Source: Oscillospiraceae bacterium (lineage in GTDB: Bacteria > Bacillota > Clostridia > Oscillospirales > Oscillospiraceae). Taken from it: a stretch of 64,000 bases of DNA. The stretch is taken from NCBI GenBank assembly GCA_017482385.1, contig JAFUNI010000022.1, positions 62,001 to 126,000 of the forward strand, given 5' to 3'. The notes beneath the pieces were generated by a model. That model saw only the letters and a list, made by a program, of their open reading frames with translations. It was not told the origin of the DNA and did no database searches. Made by a program: the position numbers and the translations under genes. This document shows, piece by piece, positions 1 through 8,594 of the stretch; the stretch's first letter is position 1; each line of letters starts with the position of its first letter.

Positions 1-555
1 GTGCGCCGCGGCTACGGCAAGGGCTATCTGCGCAAATCCGTTGTGGCTGACCCTGTCCGCCGTGGCAACACCGGCGACAACACCCCCGCAATGCTCTACA
101 CCGAGATCGTTCCCGGTGAGAATGTGAAGATCACCGTTGGCCCCAAGGGCTTCGGCAGCGAGAATATGAGCGCCATCCGGATGTTCAAGCCCTCTGCCGG
201 TCTGCAGGGCATCAAGGACTTTATCCTGGAGACTGTGGAATTGGCCGGCCCCAACCCCTGTCCTCCCATGGTGGTGGGCGTTGGTATCGGCGGTACCTTC
301 GACAAGGCTGCGCTCCTTGCCAAGAAAGCCATTATGCGTCCCCTGGACACCCACAACCCCGACCCCTTCTATGCAGAACTGGAAGAGGAAATGCTGGAGA
401 GAATCAATGCGCTGGGTATCGGACCTCAGGGCTTCGGCGGCAAGACCACTGCCATCGGTCTGAACATTGAGACTATGCCCACCCACATTGCAGGTATGCC
501 CTGTGCGATCAACATCAACTGCCATGTGACCCGGCATAAGACGGAGGTGCTGTAA
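1..555 (+). CDS. Fumarate hydratase class I, alpha subunit (C-terminal part, cut by window edge)
   Basis: The reading frame is open at base 1, so only the last 184 residues are present. Class I fumarase interconverts fumarate and L-malate with an oxygen-sensitive [4Fe-4S] cluster; in Clostridia it is commonly split into alpha and beta subunits. Visible family features are the glycine-rich VVGVGIGGTFDKAA stretch near residue 90 and the conserved C-terminal block GGKTTAIGLNIE followed by AININCHVTRHK. The beta subunit starts 2 bases after the stop, so the two form an operon with coupled translation. L-tartrate dehydratase is a close relative and cannot be strictly excluded, but fumarase is the usual assignment for this arrangement. 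The N-terminal cluster ligands lie outside the window. Confidence 0.9.
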   Translation: MRRGYGKGYLRKSVVADPVRRGNTGDNTPAMLYTEIVPGENVKITVGPKGFGSENMSAIRMFKPSAGLQGIKDFILETVELAGPNPCPPMVVGVGIGGTFDKAALLAKKAIMRPLDTHNPDPFYAELEEEMLERINALGIGPQGFGGKTTAIGLNIETMPTHIAGMPCAININCHVTRHKTEVL

Positions 556-556
556 A

Positions 557-1108
557 ATGGAAAAGCATATTACCCTTCCTCTCACCGAAGAGATCGCCAA
601 GACTTTGAAGGCTGGCGACACCGTGTATCTCACCGGTACTATTTACACCTCCCGTGACGCAGGTCACAAGCGGATGTGCGAATCCCTGGCAAAGGGCGAG
701 GAACTGCCCTTTGACCCCAAGGATGCCACCATCTACTATGTTGGTCCTACCCCCGCAAAGCCCGGTCAGGTCATCGGTTCTGCCGGTCCTACCACCTCCG
801 GTCGTATGGATGCATACGCGCCCACTATGATGAGCGTTGGCGCCCGGGGCATGATCGGCAAGGGTGCAAGACTGCCCGAGGTCGTGGAGGCCATGAAGAA
901 GTACACCGGTGTGTACTTTGGCGCTATCGGCGGCGCAGGCGCACTGCTTGCCAAGTGCATTAAGAAGTGCGAGCTGATCGCCTATGAAGATTTGGGCGCC
1001 GAGGCTCTGCGCAAGCTGTACGTTGAGGATATGCCCCTGTTCGTCATCATTGACTGCGAAGGCAACAACCTCTACGAAACCGGTCGTGCTGAATACTTAA
1101 AGAAGTAA
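557..1108 (+). CDS. Fumarate hydratase class I, beta subunit
   Basis: This 183-residue protein matches the length and sequence of the fumarase or tartrate dehydratase beta domain, which supplies part of the active site to the alpha subunit. The motif TGTIYTSRDAGHKRM near residues 26-40 and the GPTTSGRMDAY block near residue 78 are characteristic. The start ATG at 557 is preceded by GGAGG at 543-547, inside the end of the alpha gene, giving 9 bases of spacing. It is the last gene of its operon: a strong hairpin with a T tract follows directly. Within the organism it would serve the malate-fumarate step next to a partial oxidative citrate branch found elsewhere in the window. Confidence 0.92.
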   Translation: MEKHITLPLTEEIAKTLKAGDTVYLTGTIYTSRDAGHKRMCESLAKGEELPFDPKDATIYYVGPTPAKPGQVIGSAGPTTSGRMDAYAPTMMSVGARGMIGKGARLPEVVEAMKKYTGVYFGAIGGAGALLAKCIKKCELIAYEDLGAEALRKLYVEDMPLFVIIDCEGNNLYETGRAEYLKK

Positions 1109-1110
1109 CA

Positions 1111-1143
1111 AAAAATCACCCTGCGATGCAGGGTGATTTTTTT
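1111..1143 (+). terminator. Bidirectional Rho-independent terminator
   Basis: ATCACCCTGC (1115-1124) pairs with GCAGGGTGAT (1128-1137) around a GAT loop. A runs on the left and T runs on the right let it serve both the fumarase operon and the leftward gene ending at 1142. Confidence 0.9.
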
Positions 1144-2041
1144 AGTCTTCATATACATTGTAAGAGGTGAGCAGGTATTTGCCTGTTTCGTAGAGGGCTT
1201 TTTCATAGGCCCTTGCCACCGGCAAAGATGCGCCGTTTTGTCCGCGCAGTTTTTCAAACTTACGAAGCTTGTGCTGGATCTTACTGGTGGCTTCAAAGGT
1301 GAACGGGCCTTCAAAGCCCGCATCCACCAAGCCACGCATAGCATCGTCGTTATCCAAAGTGGACAGGAAGGGTGCAGTGTGCAGGTCATTTTTTCGGTCG
1401 TTATCGTTATAGTGAATAGCTTTTATGCGCTTGCCAAGTTTTACGATCTCATCGTGCTGCGGGGCAAACACATTGGCATGGCCGATATCCCAGCAAACAC
1501 CCATGAGCGGATGGTCAAAATAGTCCAGGAAATCCGCCAACCGCTGAGCACTGTTCATATAAAATCTGCCGTTATTGTCTGCAATGCCCACATTTTCCAC
1601 CAGCACCTTGACACCGGTCTTTTCCATAGTAGGAATCAGTTTTTCATAGAATTCCTTATTCAGCCGGAAGGTCTCCTCCTGGGGGGTATTTCGTTTGACA
1701 CCTGCATGGACTACGGTCATGGGGATGCCCAGCTCGCCGCAAATCTCAATAGAGCGGATGGTCTGCGCAGTCTTTTCCACCGGGTCTTCCGTGGGGCTCA
1801 GGGTTTCCAAGGTCTCAAATGCCGGGGAATGGGCCTGTACAAAGGTCACGCCCAGCTTATCCGCCTCGTCCTTCAGCCGGCGGATATCCTCCCGCCAATT
1901 ATCGTGCATATAGGCGGCAGCTTCGTTATTGTACATAGAAAAGTCTATGCACTTAAAGCCGGCATCTGCAACCTCTCTGATCTTATCGATGTCATTTGCA
2001 TAGTACGCAGCAAAATCTCCGGTAGTAGTACAAAGTTTCAT
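1142..2041 (-). CDS. Sugar phosphate isomerase/epimerase family protein (xylose isomerase-like TIM barrel)
   Basis: This is a 299-residue protein of the AP-endonuclease-2 / xylose isomerase-like TIM-barrel family, whose members isomerise or epimerise sugars and related polyols using a divalent metal. Typical segments are GFKCIDFSMY near the first strand, VVHAGVK, VLVENVG and GVCWDIGHANVF, which carry the usual Glu, Asp and His metal ligands. The substrate cannot be read from sequence. The ATG at 2041 is chosen over the upstream GTG at 2050 because AAGGAG lies 8 bases before it, inside the end of the upstream gene. It is the last gene of the leftward group that starts near 4750. Confidence 0.75.
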   Translation of the reverse strand: MKLCTTTGDFAAYYANDIDKIREVADAGFKCIDFSMYNNEAAAYMHDNWREDIRRLKDEADKLGVTFVQAHSPAFETLETLSPTEDPVEKTAQTIRSIEICGELGIPMTVVHAGVKRNTPQEETFRLNKEFYEKLIPTMEKTGVKVLVENVGIADNNGRFYMNSAQRLADFLDYFDHPLMGVCWDIGHANVFAPQHDEIVKLGKRIKAIHYNDNDRKNDLHTAPFLSTLDNDDAMRGLVDAGFEGPFTFEATSKIQHKLRKFEKLRGQNGASLPVARAYEKALYETGKYLLTSYNVYED

Positions 2042-2046
2042 AGCCT

Positions 2047-3057
2047 TCACTCCTTATTCAGCATTTTCAAAATGGTATTGGGAATGGTATGACGCAGGTT
2101 ATTCCGTCGGGTGTTCATCAAGGTCACAATACCCAGGCCGGAGGCCGGGTGAATATAGAGGCTGGTGGCATAAGGAGGCGCGCTGCCGGGGTGGAAATAT
2201 ACCTGCCCGTTTTCTCCATTATGGGAGAACAAGGTAATGCCGTAGCCGTCATAAGCCTTGGGCTTACCACGGACCGTTTTCATTTCGTCAACGGAGGCTT
2301 TCTGCAAAACCTTTTCGCCGTCATTCAGTAAGCACCGGGCCAGGCGGCACAGGTCTTCTGCATTGGAATACAGGCCGCCGGCAGCCTGCCGGGCTGCATT
2401 TTCCTGGAGCTTGTGGAATACCCGGAATTCACCGTTTTCTTCTGTGTGGGGCAGGCAGATGGGATAGGTAGCCGCCAAGTGCAAATCAAATGTAGTCCTT
2501 TCCATTCCCAGCGGCTGCAGCACCCGCTCATGGGCAAGTTGGGTAAAAAACTTACCGGTAACTTTTTCCGCCACCAAAGAAGCCAAGCGAATGCCCCAAT
2601 TGGAATAGAGGTAGCCTTCCCCCAAGGGAAACTGCATTTCCAAGGTGGGCAAACCCGCCTGCAGGGACGGCTCTAAGGCGCTTTCCTCACGGGGACCCTC
2701 CGGGGTGTACTCCGCAGGAAGTCCGGCAGTATGGGACAGGAGATGCCTCAAAGTCACATTCTCCTCCGTATTTTTATCGGTGAGGGTGAGCCAGGGCAGG
2801 ATTTCCTTTACCCGTGTGTCCAAGGAGAGTTTTCCCTCCTCTGCCAGGGACAATATGGTCATTCCTGTGACCACCTTGGTGATGGACGCAATGCGGAACA
2901 TAGATTTGGAGGTGACCCCAACTTCCGGCCGCTCGATGCTCTCTACGCCAAAGCCTTCCGCAAAAATAATCTTTTCTCTGTCGGTGATGGCAACCGCCAT
3001 ACCGGCGATTTTTTCATTTTTTAAGGTTTCTTCCAGAAACTTTCTGATCGCTTCCAT
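2047..3057 (-). CDS. Serine hydrolase, beta-lactamase / penicillin-binding-protein-like (class C fold)
   Basis: A 336-residue member of the beta-lactamase-related serine hydrolase family (AmpC, EstB and D-aminopeptidase relatives). The nucleophile motif SITK is at residues 58-61, the Tyr-X-Asn equivalent is in the GYLYSNWG segment, and an HPGSAPP motif near the C-terminus resembles the HxG box. There is no signal peptide, so a cytoplasmic esterase or peptidase is more likely than antibiotic resistance. A hairpin terminator separates it from the upstream phosphodiesterase gene. Its stop overlaps the ribosome binding region of the isomerase gene downstream, so those two are probably translated together. 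The natural substrate is unknown. Confidence 0.8.
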   Translation of the reverse strand: MEAIRKFLEETLKNEKIAGMAVAITDREKIIFAEGFGVESIERPEVGVTSKSMFRIASITKVVTGMTILSLAEEGKLSLDTRVKEILPWLTLTDKNTEENVTLRHLLSHTAGLPAEYTPEGPREESALEPSLQAGLPTLEMQFPLGEGYLYSNWGIRLASLVAEKVTGKFFTQLAHERVLQPLGMERTTFDLHLAATYPICLPHTEENGEFRVFHKLQENAARQAAGGLYSNAEDLCRLARCLLNDGEKVLQKASVDEMKTVRGKPKAYDGYGITLFSHNGENGQVYFHPGSAPPYATSLYIHPASGLGIVTLMNTRRNNLRHTIPNTILKMLNKE

Positions 3058-3105
3058 AATCCACCTCCGTTTTCGTACATTGTACCACGCTCATTTGAAG
3101 AAAGC

Positions 3106-3132
3106 AATCCCCCGGCTGCACCGGGGGATTTT
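3106..3132 (-). terminator. Rho-independent terminator between two leftward genes
   Basis: AATCCCCCGG (3106-3115) and CCGGGGGATT (3121-3130) form a 10 bp stem with a CTGCA loop. It lies just past the stop of the phosphodiesterase gene and may reduce read-through into the serine hydrolase gene. Confidence 0.8.
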
Positions 3133-3133
3133 C

Positions 3134-3940
3134 TTATTTCTGTGCGGGATAGATTTTGTAGTAATGGACGATGTTCCGGTCACGGGGGGAGTCCTCGCAA
3201 TGGGTGCCCTTTCCGTCTTCGGTTTCATGGCAGCCGTGGTCCATACCGGTACCGATGAGCACATTATGGTGCTTCCAATGGGTTTGGATCATCTCGTCAT
3301 ACATACAGAAGGTGCGGAAATTGAAGCCCATCTGGGCGATGGTTTCCGGATGCTCCGGGCCCTTTTTATGCATAATGTCATCGAAATTTGCATTGTAGCA
3401 GAGAATAAAATCATACTCGTCCTTAAGAATCAGCTCTGCTGCCTTGGCATTCACCTTAGACCACACATCGTAGATATAGTAGTCGATATCTCTGCCGGCA
3501 AAGATGATAGACATACTGTAATTATTCAGGCTCAACAGCGCCACCTTTTTACCCGCTCTTGCCAAGGCGTCAAAAAGAGTATCGATGGTGATCAGCTTCT
3601 TTTCGTACACCTCAATGCCATGGACCTTGGGGGCTGCGCCGGTATACATCGTGCCAAAGCAGCAGGGGGTCTTTGGTGGATTCACTGTGCGCATGGGCAG
3701 TTCCAGCTCCATCCGCTCTCGGGATTCGGCAGACAGGTCCGGATACTTTTCCACCAGCCACTGGCCGATGGCATCGGTGTTGTAGATAAACACCCGGTCA
3801 GCCTTCTGTCCGGCAAGGCAGCGGTCAATATAGGCAGTCAGATCTTCATTGGCGGCCTCTGCGTACTTGGGAGGCTCTACGCCCATAGCATAAGCCAAGG
3901 CCGCACACAGGGATTCCAGCGGAGTTTTGTTCATTTCCAT
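3134..3940 (-). CDS. Alkaline phosphatase superfamily hydrolase (phosphodiesterase-like)
   Basis: This 268-residue protein resembles the type I phosphodiesterase / nucleotide pyrophosphatase branch of the alkaline phosphatase fold, though it is shorter than most. The sequence shows a threonine in the PCCFGTMYTG region near residue 95, which fits the nucleophile position. It also shows a possible metal-binding YNANFDDIMHKKGPEHPE segment and a C-terminal GTGMDHGCHE segment that looks like the DHG metal ligand motif. No signal peptide is seen. It sits 12 bases downstream of a PHP-domain hydrolase, so both are probably co-transcribed. Together they suggest breakdown of a phosphorylated small molecule, but the substrate is unknown. 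Confidence 0.65.
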   Translation of the reverse strand: MEMNKTPLESLCAALAYAMGVEPPKYAEAANEDLTAYIDRCLAGQKADRVFIYNTDAIGQWLVEKYPDLSAESRERMELELPMRTVNPPKTPCCFGTMYTGAAPKVHGIEVYEKKLITIDTLFDALARAGKKVALLSLNNYSMSIIFAGRDIDYYIYDVWSKVNAKAAELILKDEYDFILCYNANFDDIMHKKGPEHPETIAQMGFNFRTFCMYDEMIQTHWKHHNVLIGTGMDHGCHETEDGKGTHCEDSPRDRNIVHYYKIYPAQK

Positions 3941-3952
3941 AGTTTTTCTCCT

Positions 3953-4747
3953 TTACAGTTCAACCGCCTGGGGCTGTCTGTTTTTGTAGTAATGATAGTG
4001 GGTAAAGCCGCATTCTTTCAAGAAAGACCGGAACTGCTCAAAGCCTCTTCCGATATTCTCGTAGGAGTGGGCATCGCTGCCCAGGGTCACCAATCTGCCT
4101 CCCATACTGTAATAGAGGGCAAAAATTTCTTCATTAAACCGCAGACCTGCGGAGTTCCACTCCAAAGCAATGCCCCGGTCAATGACTTTTTTCAGAATTT
4201 CCTTGATCTTAGGCTCAAAGCGCATCACATCTATGTATCTGCCGTGCCTGGTGGTCATATACCGCACCGGGCAGGCAATGTGGGCCAGGATATCAAAATC
4301 AAAGGCATCCACCGTTTCGGAAAGCAGGTCAAAATACAGCCGCATATAATCGATCAATTCCTCGTCGGTGCCGTCATTGGAAAAGTCAATGCGGTTATAG
4401 GGCTTTTCCCACCGAGCGGCAGGCACTAAGTGGATAGAGCAAAGAACCTGGTCGTAATCCGTCAGCCCCAAAATCTTCTTAGCGCTTGACGGCTCGTAAA
4501 GGTACTCGCCCAGCTCCACACCGCAGTGGACTTCCAGCTTGTCCGCCCATTTTTCCTGGGCCTGGCGAATTTGGGCGATAGCACCCTTGATGCGGTTATA
4601 GGTATCCCTGGATTCATAGAAATTCATATCCGCATGGTCGGTAATGGCGATACCACTAACGCCCTTTTCGATAGCAGACTCACACATTTGATAAATGGTG
4701 CTTTTGCCATCGGAGTTTACCGTATGCATATGGCAATCGTAAATCAT
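3953..4747 (-). CDS. PHP-domain phosphoesterase (histidinol-phosphatase-like)
   Basis: A 264-residue PHP-family protein. The N-terminus IYDCHMHTVNSDG carries the HxH metal motif (His6 and His8), followed by ITDHAD and, near the C-terminus, TLGSDAH, all standard PHP metal-binding boxes. PHP enzymes hydrolyse phosphate esters such as histidinol phosphate, but there is no histidine biosynthesis gene nearby, so another substrate is likely. The start at 4747 is chosen because AGGAG is 8 bases upstream; the in-frame ATG at 4753 would be too close to that site. It is the first gene of the leftward group and is divergent from an AraC-family regulator, the obvious candidate controller. Confidence 0.8.
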   Translation of the reverse strand: MIYDCHMHTVNSDGKSTIYQMCESAIEKGVSGIAITDHADMNFYESRDTYNRIKGAIAQIRQAQEKWADKLEVHCGVELGEYLYEPSSAKKILGLTDYDQVLCSIHLVPAARWEKPYNRIDFSNDGTDEELIDYMRLYFDLLSETVDAFDFDILAHIACPVRYMTTRHGRYIDVMRFEPKIKEILKKVIDRGIALEWNSAGLRFNEEIFALYYSMGGRLVTLGSDAHSYENIGRGFEQFRSFLKECGFTHYHYYKNRQPQAVEL

Positions 4748-4798
4748 GGTCATCTCTCCTTTTCTTCTTATTTTACACCCACACAAAGAATTATGTAA

Positions 4799-4827
4799 TT
4801 GACTTTTCTGCTCAGTTTATGTACAAT
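4799..4827 (+). promoter_or_regulatory. Sigma-A-type promoter of the AraC-family regulator
   Basis: TTGACT (4799-4804) and TACAAT (4822-4827) are separated by exactly 17 bases and lie 37 bases before the start codon at 4865. Confidence 0.75.
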
Positions 4828-4864
4828 TCTGCTATAAGTAGCGGTTATTATTGGAGGGAGCGCA

Positions 4865-5713
4865 ATGGAAAAACTTTACCGGAAAGAACAATACAACGAC
4901 CTGCCCGGTTTCCGTTTGCGGCACACCGCAGGCCCCAATGCTGTCGGTTCCACCACCGACCATCTCCATTTAAACACCAATCGGATGCTGCTTTACTTTA
5001 TCCAGGGCAGCGGCAATTTGGTGGTGGAAGACAATGCCCATCGCATACAGGCCGGAGATGTTATCATCACCGATTCTGCGGAGCTCTTTCATTGCAGTAT
5101 CGATCCCGGGGTCTACCACGAGCGGCTTTCCCTACATATCGATCCCCAGTTTTGGAAGAAATTCCCTTGCGATATGTCACCGCTCTTTCGCATTTTTACC
5201 GACCGCAATAAAGGCGAAGGCAATCTGATTCCTGCTGAAACGGTGGAAAACAGCGGTCTGAGGGCAGCCATTATGGAGCTTTTCGATCTGGTGCAACAGG
5301 ACTCTCCCAACCGGGATATGCTGGTCTTGAGTAAGCTTATCCAGCTACTCTGCCTGTTGGACGGACTCAGCGGTGCTGTGGATACCTCGCCCCAAAAAGA
5401 ACCTATGCTCCACCAAGTCCTGCAATATCTCAATGCGCATTGCACGGAAGATATTTCCGTGACCCAAGTGGCTGCTCATTTCCACATCACCCCCTCGTAT
5501 TTGGCCCATTGGTTCAAAAACCACACCGGCCTTTCCCCCTGGAACTATGTGATCCTGCGGCGGCTGCAGCGGGCCAACGATTGGATGGGCCAGGGGTATT
5601 CTGCTGAGGAGGCTTGCTACCGGGTGGGCTTTGACAATTATGCCAATTTCTTCCGCCTGTACAAAAAGCACACAGGCATCTCCCCCTCCCAATTTAAGAA
5701 ACAGATACGATAA
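4865..5713 (+). CDS. AraC family transcriptional regulator with cupin sensor domain
   Basis: This 282-residue protein has the standard two-part layout: an N-terminal cupin-like ligand domain (about residues 30-110, with the QGSGNLVVEDNAHRIQAGDV pattern) and a C-terminal pair of helix-turn-helix motifs (about 185-280, with DISVTQVAAHFHITPSYLAHWFK in two halves and the signature AEEACYRVGFDNYANFFRLYKK). Such proteins usually bind a small molecule and activate a nearby catabolic operon. It is divergent from the PHP, phosphodiesterase, serine hydrolase and isomerase genes, which are its likely targets. GGAGG sits 7 bases upstream of the ATG. The inducer is unknown. Confidence 0.9.
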   Translation: MEKLYRKEQYNDLPGFRLRHTAGPNAVGSTTDHLHLNTNRMLLYFIQGSGNLVVEDNAHRIQAGDVIITDSAELFHCSIDPGVYHERLSLHIDPQFWKKFPCDMSPLFRIFTDRNKGEGNLIPAETVENSGLRAAIMELFDLVQQDSPNRDMLVLSKLIQLLCLLDGLSGAVDTSPQKEPMLHQVLQYLNAHCTEDISVTQVAAHFHITPSYLAHWFKNHTGLSPWNYVILRRLQRANDWMGQGYSAEEACYRVGFDNYANFFRLYKKHTGISPSQFKKQIR

Positions 5714-5771
5714 TCCTTTCTTTTTCTGCACAAAGATGCTATACTGAACAAAATGCTACAGGAGAACTGTT

Positions 5772-7661
5772 ATGGATTTTTTACCTATTTCCAAAGAGGA
5801 TATGGCCGCGCGGGGCTGGGAGCAGTGCGACTTTGTATATGTGATCGGTGATGCCTATGTGGATCACCCCTCCTTTGGCCACGCCATTATCAGCCGTGTG
5901 CTGGAAAATGCCGGCTACTCCGTGGGCATTATATCCCAACCGGATTGGAAAAATCCCAAGTCCATTGCCATTTTGGGCAAGCCCCGGCTGGGCTTTTTGG
6001 TGTCCGGCGGCAATATGGACTCCATGGTGAACCACTATTCCGTCACCAAACATCGGCGCAAGACCGATGCCTTTACCCCCGGCGGTGTAATGGGCAAGCG
6101 GCCGGATTATGCCACCGTGGTCTATTGCAACCTCATTCGTCAAACCTATAAAGATGTTCCCATTCTCATCGGCGGCATCGAGGCAAGCCTGCGGCGGCTG
6201 GCTCATTATGATTACTGGTCCGAAAGTCTGAAGCGTTCCATTTTATTGGACAGCCAGGCAGACCTGCTGATGTATGGTATGGGTGAGAAAAGCATCGTAG
6301 AAATCGCCGATGCCCTCAACAGCGGTATGCAGGTGCAGGATATCACCTATATTGACGGCACTGTGTTCAAGACCGACAAGTTAGATGACAGCCTGCCCAC
6401 CATTATGCTGCCTACCTATGCCCAGCTGACCGCATCCAAGCGGACCTACGCGGAGAGCTTCCGCATTCAGTACGGTAACTGCGACCCCTTCACCGCAAAG
6501 CGGCTGGCAGAACCCTACGGCAAGACCTTTGTGGTGCAGAATCCGCCTCAAAAGCCCTTGACCCAGGAGGAGATGGATGCTGTTTATGCCCTCCCTTACT
6601 GCCGCAACTACCACCCCAGTTATGAAAAATTGGGCGGTGTGCCTGCCATCGAAGAAGTAAAATTCAGCCTGGTGAGCAACCGGGGCTGTTTCGGCGCTTG
6701 CTCTTTCTGCGCCCTTACTTTCCACCAGGGACGCATCATTCAGACCCGTAGCCACGAATCCATCTTGGCTGAAGCAGAGCTGATGGCAAAGGAAAAGGAC
6801 TTCAAGGGCTATATCCACGATGTGGGCGGCCCTACCGCTAATTTCCGCCATCCCGCCTGCGAAAAGCAGCTCTCCAAGGGCGCTTGCCCTCAGCGGCAAT
6901 GCCTGTACCCCACCCCCTGCAAAAATATGCGGGCCGACCACTCCGATTATGTAGCGCTGCTGCGCAAGCTGCGGAAGATTCCCGGGGTAAAAAAAGTCTT
7001 TGTCCGCAGCGGTATTCGCTTTGATTACCTGCTGGCTGACAAGAAGGATACCTTCTTCAAGGAACTGGTACAATTCCACATTTCCGGCCAGCTGAAGGTT
7101 GCTCCGGAGCATGTTTCCGATGCGGTCCTGAGTCGTATGGGCAAGCCCAAGAATGCAGTTTACAACCGGTTTGTGGAAAAGTATTACGCCCTTAACAAGC
7201 AGTACGGTATGAATCAGTTTTTGGTGCCGTATCTTATGTCCAGCCACCCCGGCTCTACTATGAAAGAGGCGGTGGAACTGGCAGAGTACATCCGGGATAT
7301 GGGCTACAACCCTGAGCAGGTGCAGGATTTCTATCCCACCCCCTCCACACTGTCCTCGGTAATGTACTACACCGGCCTGGACCCCCGGACTATGGAGAAG
7401 GTCTATGTGCCCACAGATCCCCACGAAAAGGCTATGCAGCGGGCGCTGATCCAGTATCGCAACCCCGGCAACTATTATCTTGTCCGTGAGGCGCTGCTTA
7501 AGGCCCACAGAGAGGATTTGATCGGCTCCGGGCCCAAGTGCCTGATCCGGGCTGTTCCCCCCAGGAGCGGTCCCCGGAAGGTGCCTCCCAAGCTGCCTCC
7601 CAAGGTAGCCGCCAAGCGGCCACCCAAGAAAGGACCTCCCCCGAAAAAAGGCAGACGATAA
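5772..7661 (+). CDS. ygiQ: YgiQ family radical SAM protein
   Basis: At 629 residues this is a typical YgiQ (UPF0313) protein. The N-terminal region [11 protein letters not shown] and [13 protein letters not shown] is highly characteristic of the family. The radical SAM cluster motif CFGACSFC (Cys306, Cys310, Cys313) binds a [4Fe-4S] cluster, and further cysteines near residues 365-385 ([15 protein letters not shown]) are also typical. The last 35 residues are rich in proline, lysine and arginine. The biochemical role of YgiQ is not established. It appears to be a single-gene unit, with its own hairpin terminator immediately downstream and AGGAG 8 bases before the start. Confidence 0.93.
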   Translation: MDFLPISKEDMAARGWEQCDFVYVIGDAYVDHPSFGHAIISRVLENAGYSVGIISQPDWKNPKSIAILGKPRLGFLVSGGNMDSMVNHYSVTKHRRKTDAFTPGGVMGKRPDYATVVYCNLIRQTYKDVPILIGGIEASLRRLAHYDYWSESLKRSILLDSQADLLMYGMGEKSIVEIADALNSGMQVQDITYIDGTVFKTDKLDDSLPTIMLPTYAQLTASKRTYAESFRIQYGNCDPFTAKRLAEPYGKTFVVQNPPQKPLTQEEMDAVYALPYCRNYHPSYEKLGGVPAIEEVKFSLVSNRGCFGACSFCALTFHQGRIIQTRSHESILAEAELMAKEKDFKGYIHDVGGPTANFRHPACEKQLSKGACPQRQCLYPTPCKNMRADHSDYVALLRKLRKIPGVKKVFVRSGIRFDYLLADKKDTFFKELVQFHISGQLKVAPEHVSDAVLSRMGKPKNAVYNRFVEKYYALNKQYGMNQFLVPYLMSSHPGSTMKEAVELAEYIRDMGYNPEQVQDFYPTPSTLSSVMYYTGLDPRTMEKVYVPTDPHEKAMQRALIQYRNPGNYYLVREALLKAHREDLIGSGPKCLIRAVPPRSGPRKVPPKLPPKVAAKRPPKKGPPPKKGRR

Positions 7662-7667
7662 TACCCC

Positions 7668-7695
7668 AAAGCCCTCCCCTTTGGGAGGGCTTTTC
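7668..7695 (+). terminator. Rho-independent terminator of ygiQ
   Basis: AAGCCCTCCC (7669-7678) pairs with GGGAGGGCTT (7683-7692) around CTTT, followed by a short T run. Confidence 0.88.
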
Positions 7696-7738
7696 GTCTT
7701 GACTTTTGGGCTGTAAAATGGTATCATTGGCAAGACAG

Positions 7739-7827
7739 GGAGAGTTGTCCGAGTGGTTTAAGGAGCTAGTCTTGAAAACTAGTGATGGGGCGACCCACCG
7801 TGAGTTCGAATCTCACACTCTCCGCCA
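7739..7827 (+). tRNA. tRNA-Ser (anticodon TGA)
   Basis: The acceptor stem GGAGAGT (7739-7745) pairs with ACTCTCC (7817-7823), followed by discriminator G and an encoded CCA. The anticodon loop CTTGAAA (7771-7777) gives anticodon TGA. The long variable arm (GGGGCGACCCACC region) is typical of serine tRNAs. The T loop reads GAGTTCGAATCTC. Confidence 0.97.
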
Positions 7828-7828
7828 A

Positions 7829-7860
7829 AAAAACGCCACCCCCAAGGGGTGGTGTTTTTT
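7829..7860 (+). terminator. Rho-independent terminator of tRNA-Ser
   Basis: ACGCCACCCC (7833-7842) pairs with GGGGTGGTGT (7846-7855), including one G-T pair, and is followed by a T run. Confidence 0.88.
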
Positions 7861-7869
7861 ATGGGGAAG

Positions 7870-7898
7870 TTGCTAATATTAGCGTTTTATGCTATACT
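7870..7898 (+). promoter_or_regulatory. Promoter of the HAD phosphatase gene
   Basis: TTGCTA (7870-7875), 17 bases, then TATACT (7893-7898), located 22 bases before the start codon at 7921. Confidence 0.65.
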
Positions 7899-7920
7899 AA
7901 CAAAAAACAGGAGGTGGGAT

Positions 7921-8559
7921 ATGCAAAAGGCAATTTTCTTTGATTTAGACGGCACCCTTACAGATTCCGGTGAGGGCATCATCAACTGCGCCACTTTGGC
8001 ATTGGAGCATTTCGGCTTGAGAGTTCCCTCCCGGGAGGAAATGGGTGTATTCGTTGGCCCACCTTTGGATAAGACCTTTATGGAATTTGGTGTGCCGGCG
8101 GATAAGGCCCAAGAGGCCATTGATGTATTCCGCAGCCGCTATTTGGTGGTGGGCAAATATGAAAATCACCCCTACCCCGGCATTCACGATCTGCTGAGAC
8201 GGCTAAAAGCCCAGGGCCACCGGCTGTTTGTTGCCACCTCCAAGCCGGAAGAAACCGCAATCGACATTCTCCACAAATTTGAGTTGGCGGGGTTCTTTGA
8301 AGAGATCTGCGGCGCCAGCTTTGACCACTCCCGGGTGCACAAGGCGGATGTGCTGGCACACCTGCTCACCAAAATCGGCGGCGCAGAAAATGCTTTGATG
8401 GTGGGCGACACGGAGTTCGATGTGCTTGGCGCAAAAGCCCACGGTATTGCTACCATTGGCGTATCCTGGGGCTACGGCAAAGTGGAAGCAATGGAAACAG
8501 CCGGCGCTGTTGCCATTGCCCATACTATGGACGAACTTTTCGATTACATCAACAAATAA
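7921..8559 (+). CDS. HAD superfamily hydrolase (phosphoglycolate phosphatase-like)
   Basis: A 212-residue HAD phosphatase. Motif I is FFDLDGTLTDSG, with the nucleophile Asp8 and acid-base Asp10. Motif II is VATSKPEE. The C-terminal motif MVGDTEFDVLGAKAHGI carries the metal-binding Asp pair, and the cap domain lies between. It resembles Gph/PpaX-type phosphatases that act on small sugar phosphates or pyrophosphate; the substrate is not determinable. The start at 7921 has AGGAGG 5 bases upstream, whereas longer in-frame starts would run into the preceding terminator. It is a single-gene unit between tRNA-Ser and a bidirectional terminator. Confidence 0.88.
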   Translation: MQKAIFFDLDGTLTDSGEGIINCATLALEHFGLRVPSREEMGVFVGPPLDKTFMEFGVPADKAQEAIDVFRSRYLVVGKYENHPYPGIHDLLRRLKAQGHRLFVATSKPEETAIDILHKFELAGFFEEICGASFDHSRVHKADVLAHLLTKIGGAENALMVGDTEFDVLGAKAHGIATIGVSWGYGKVEAMETAGAVAIAHTMDELFDYINK

Positions 8560-8594
8560 AAAGAACGGGTCATCAGACCCGTTCTTTTGTTTTT
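8559..8594 (+). terminator. Bidirectional Rho-independent terminator
   Basis: AAGAACGGGTC (8561-8571) pairs with GACCCGTTCTT (8576-8586) around ATCA. It lies between the convergent HAD and YgjV-like genes, with A and T runs on both sides. Confidence 0.9.

Noticed and set aside
1133-2092. Plus-strand open frame of 319 codons opposite the isomerase gene
   Set aside because: It begins inside the bidirectional terminator and is a shadow of the isomerase gene.
2047-3057. Antibiotic-resistance beta-lactamase
   Set aside because: It has the SxxK fold motif but no signal peptide, and its context is catabolic; a general serine hydrolase is more likely.
2645-4429. Plus-strand open frame of 594 codons across two leftward genes
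   Set aside because: It covers two genes with clear catalytic motifs and a terminator on the other strand; no family resemblance.
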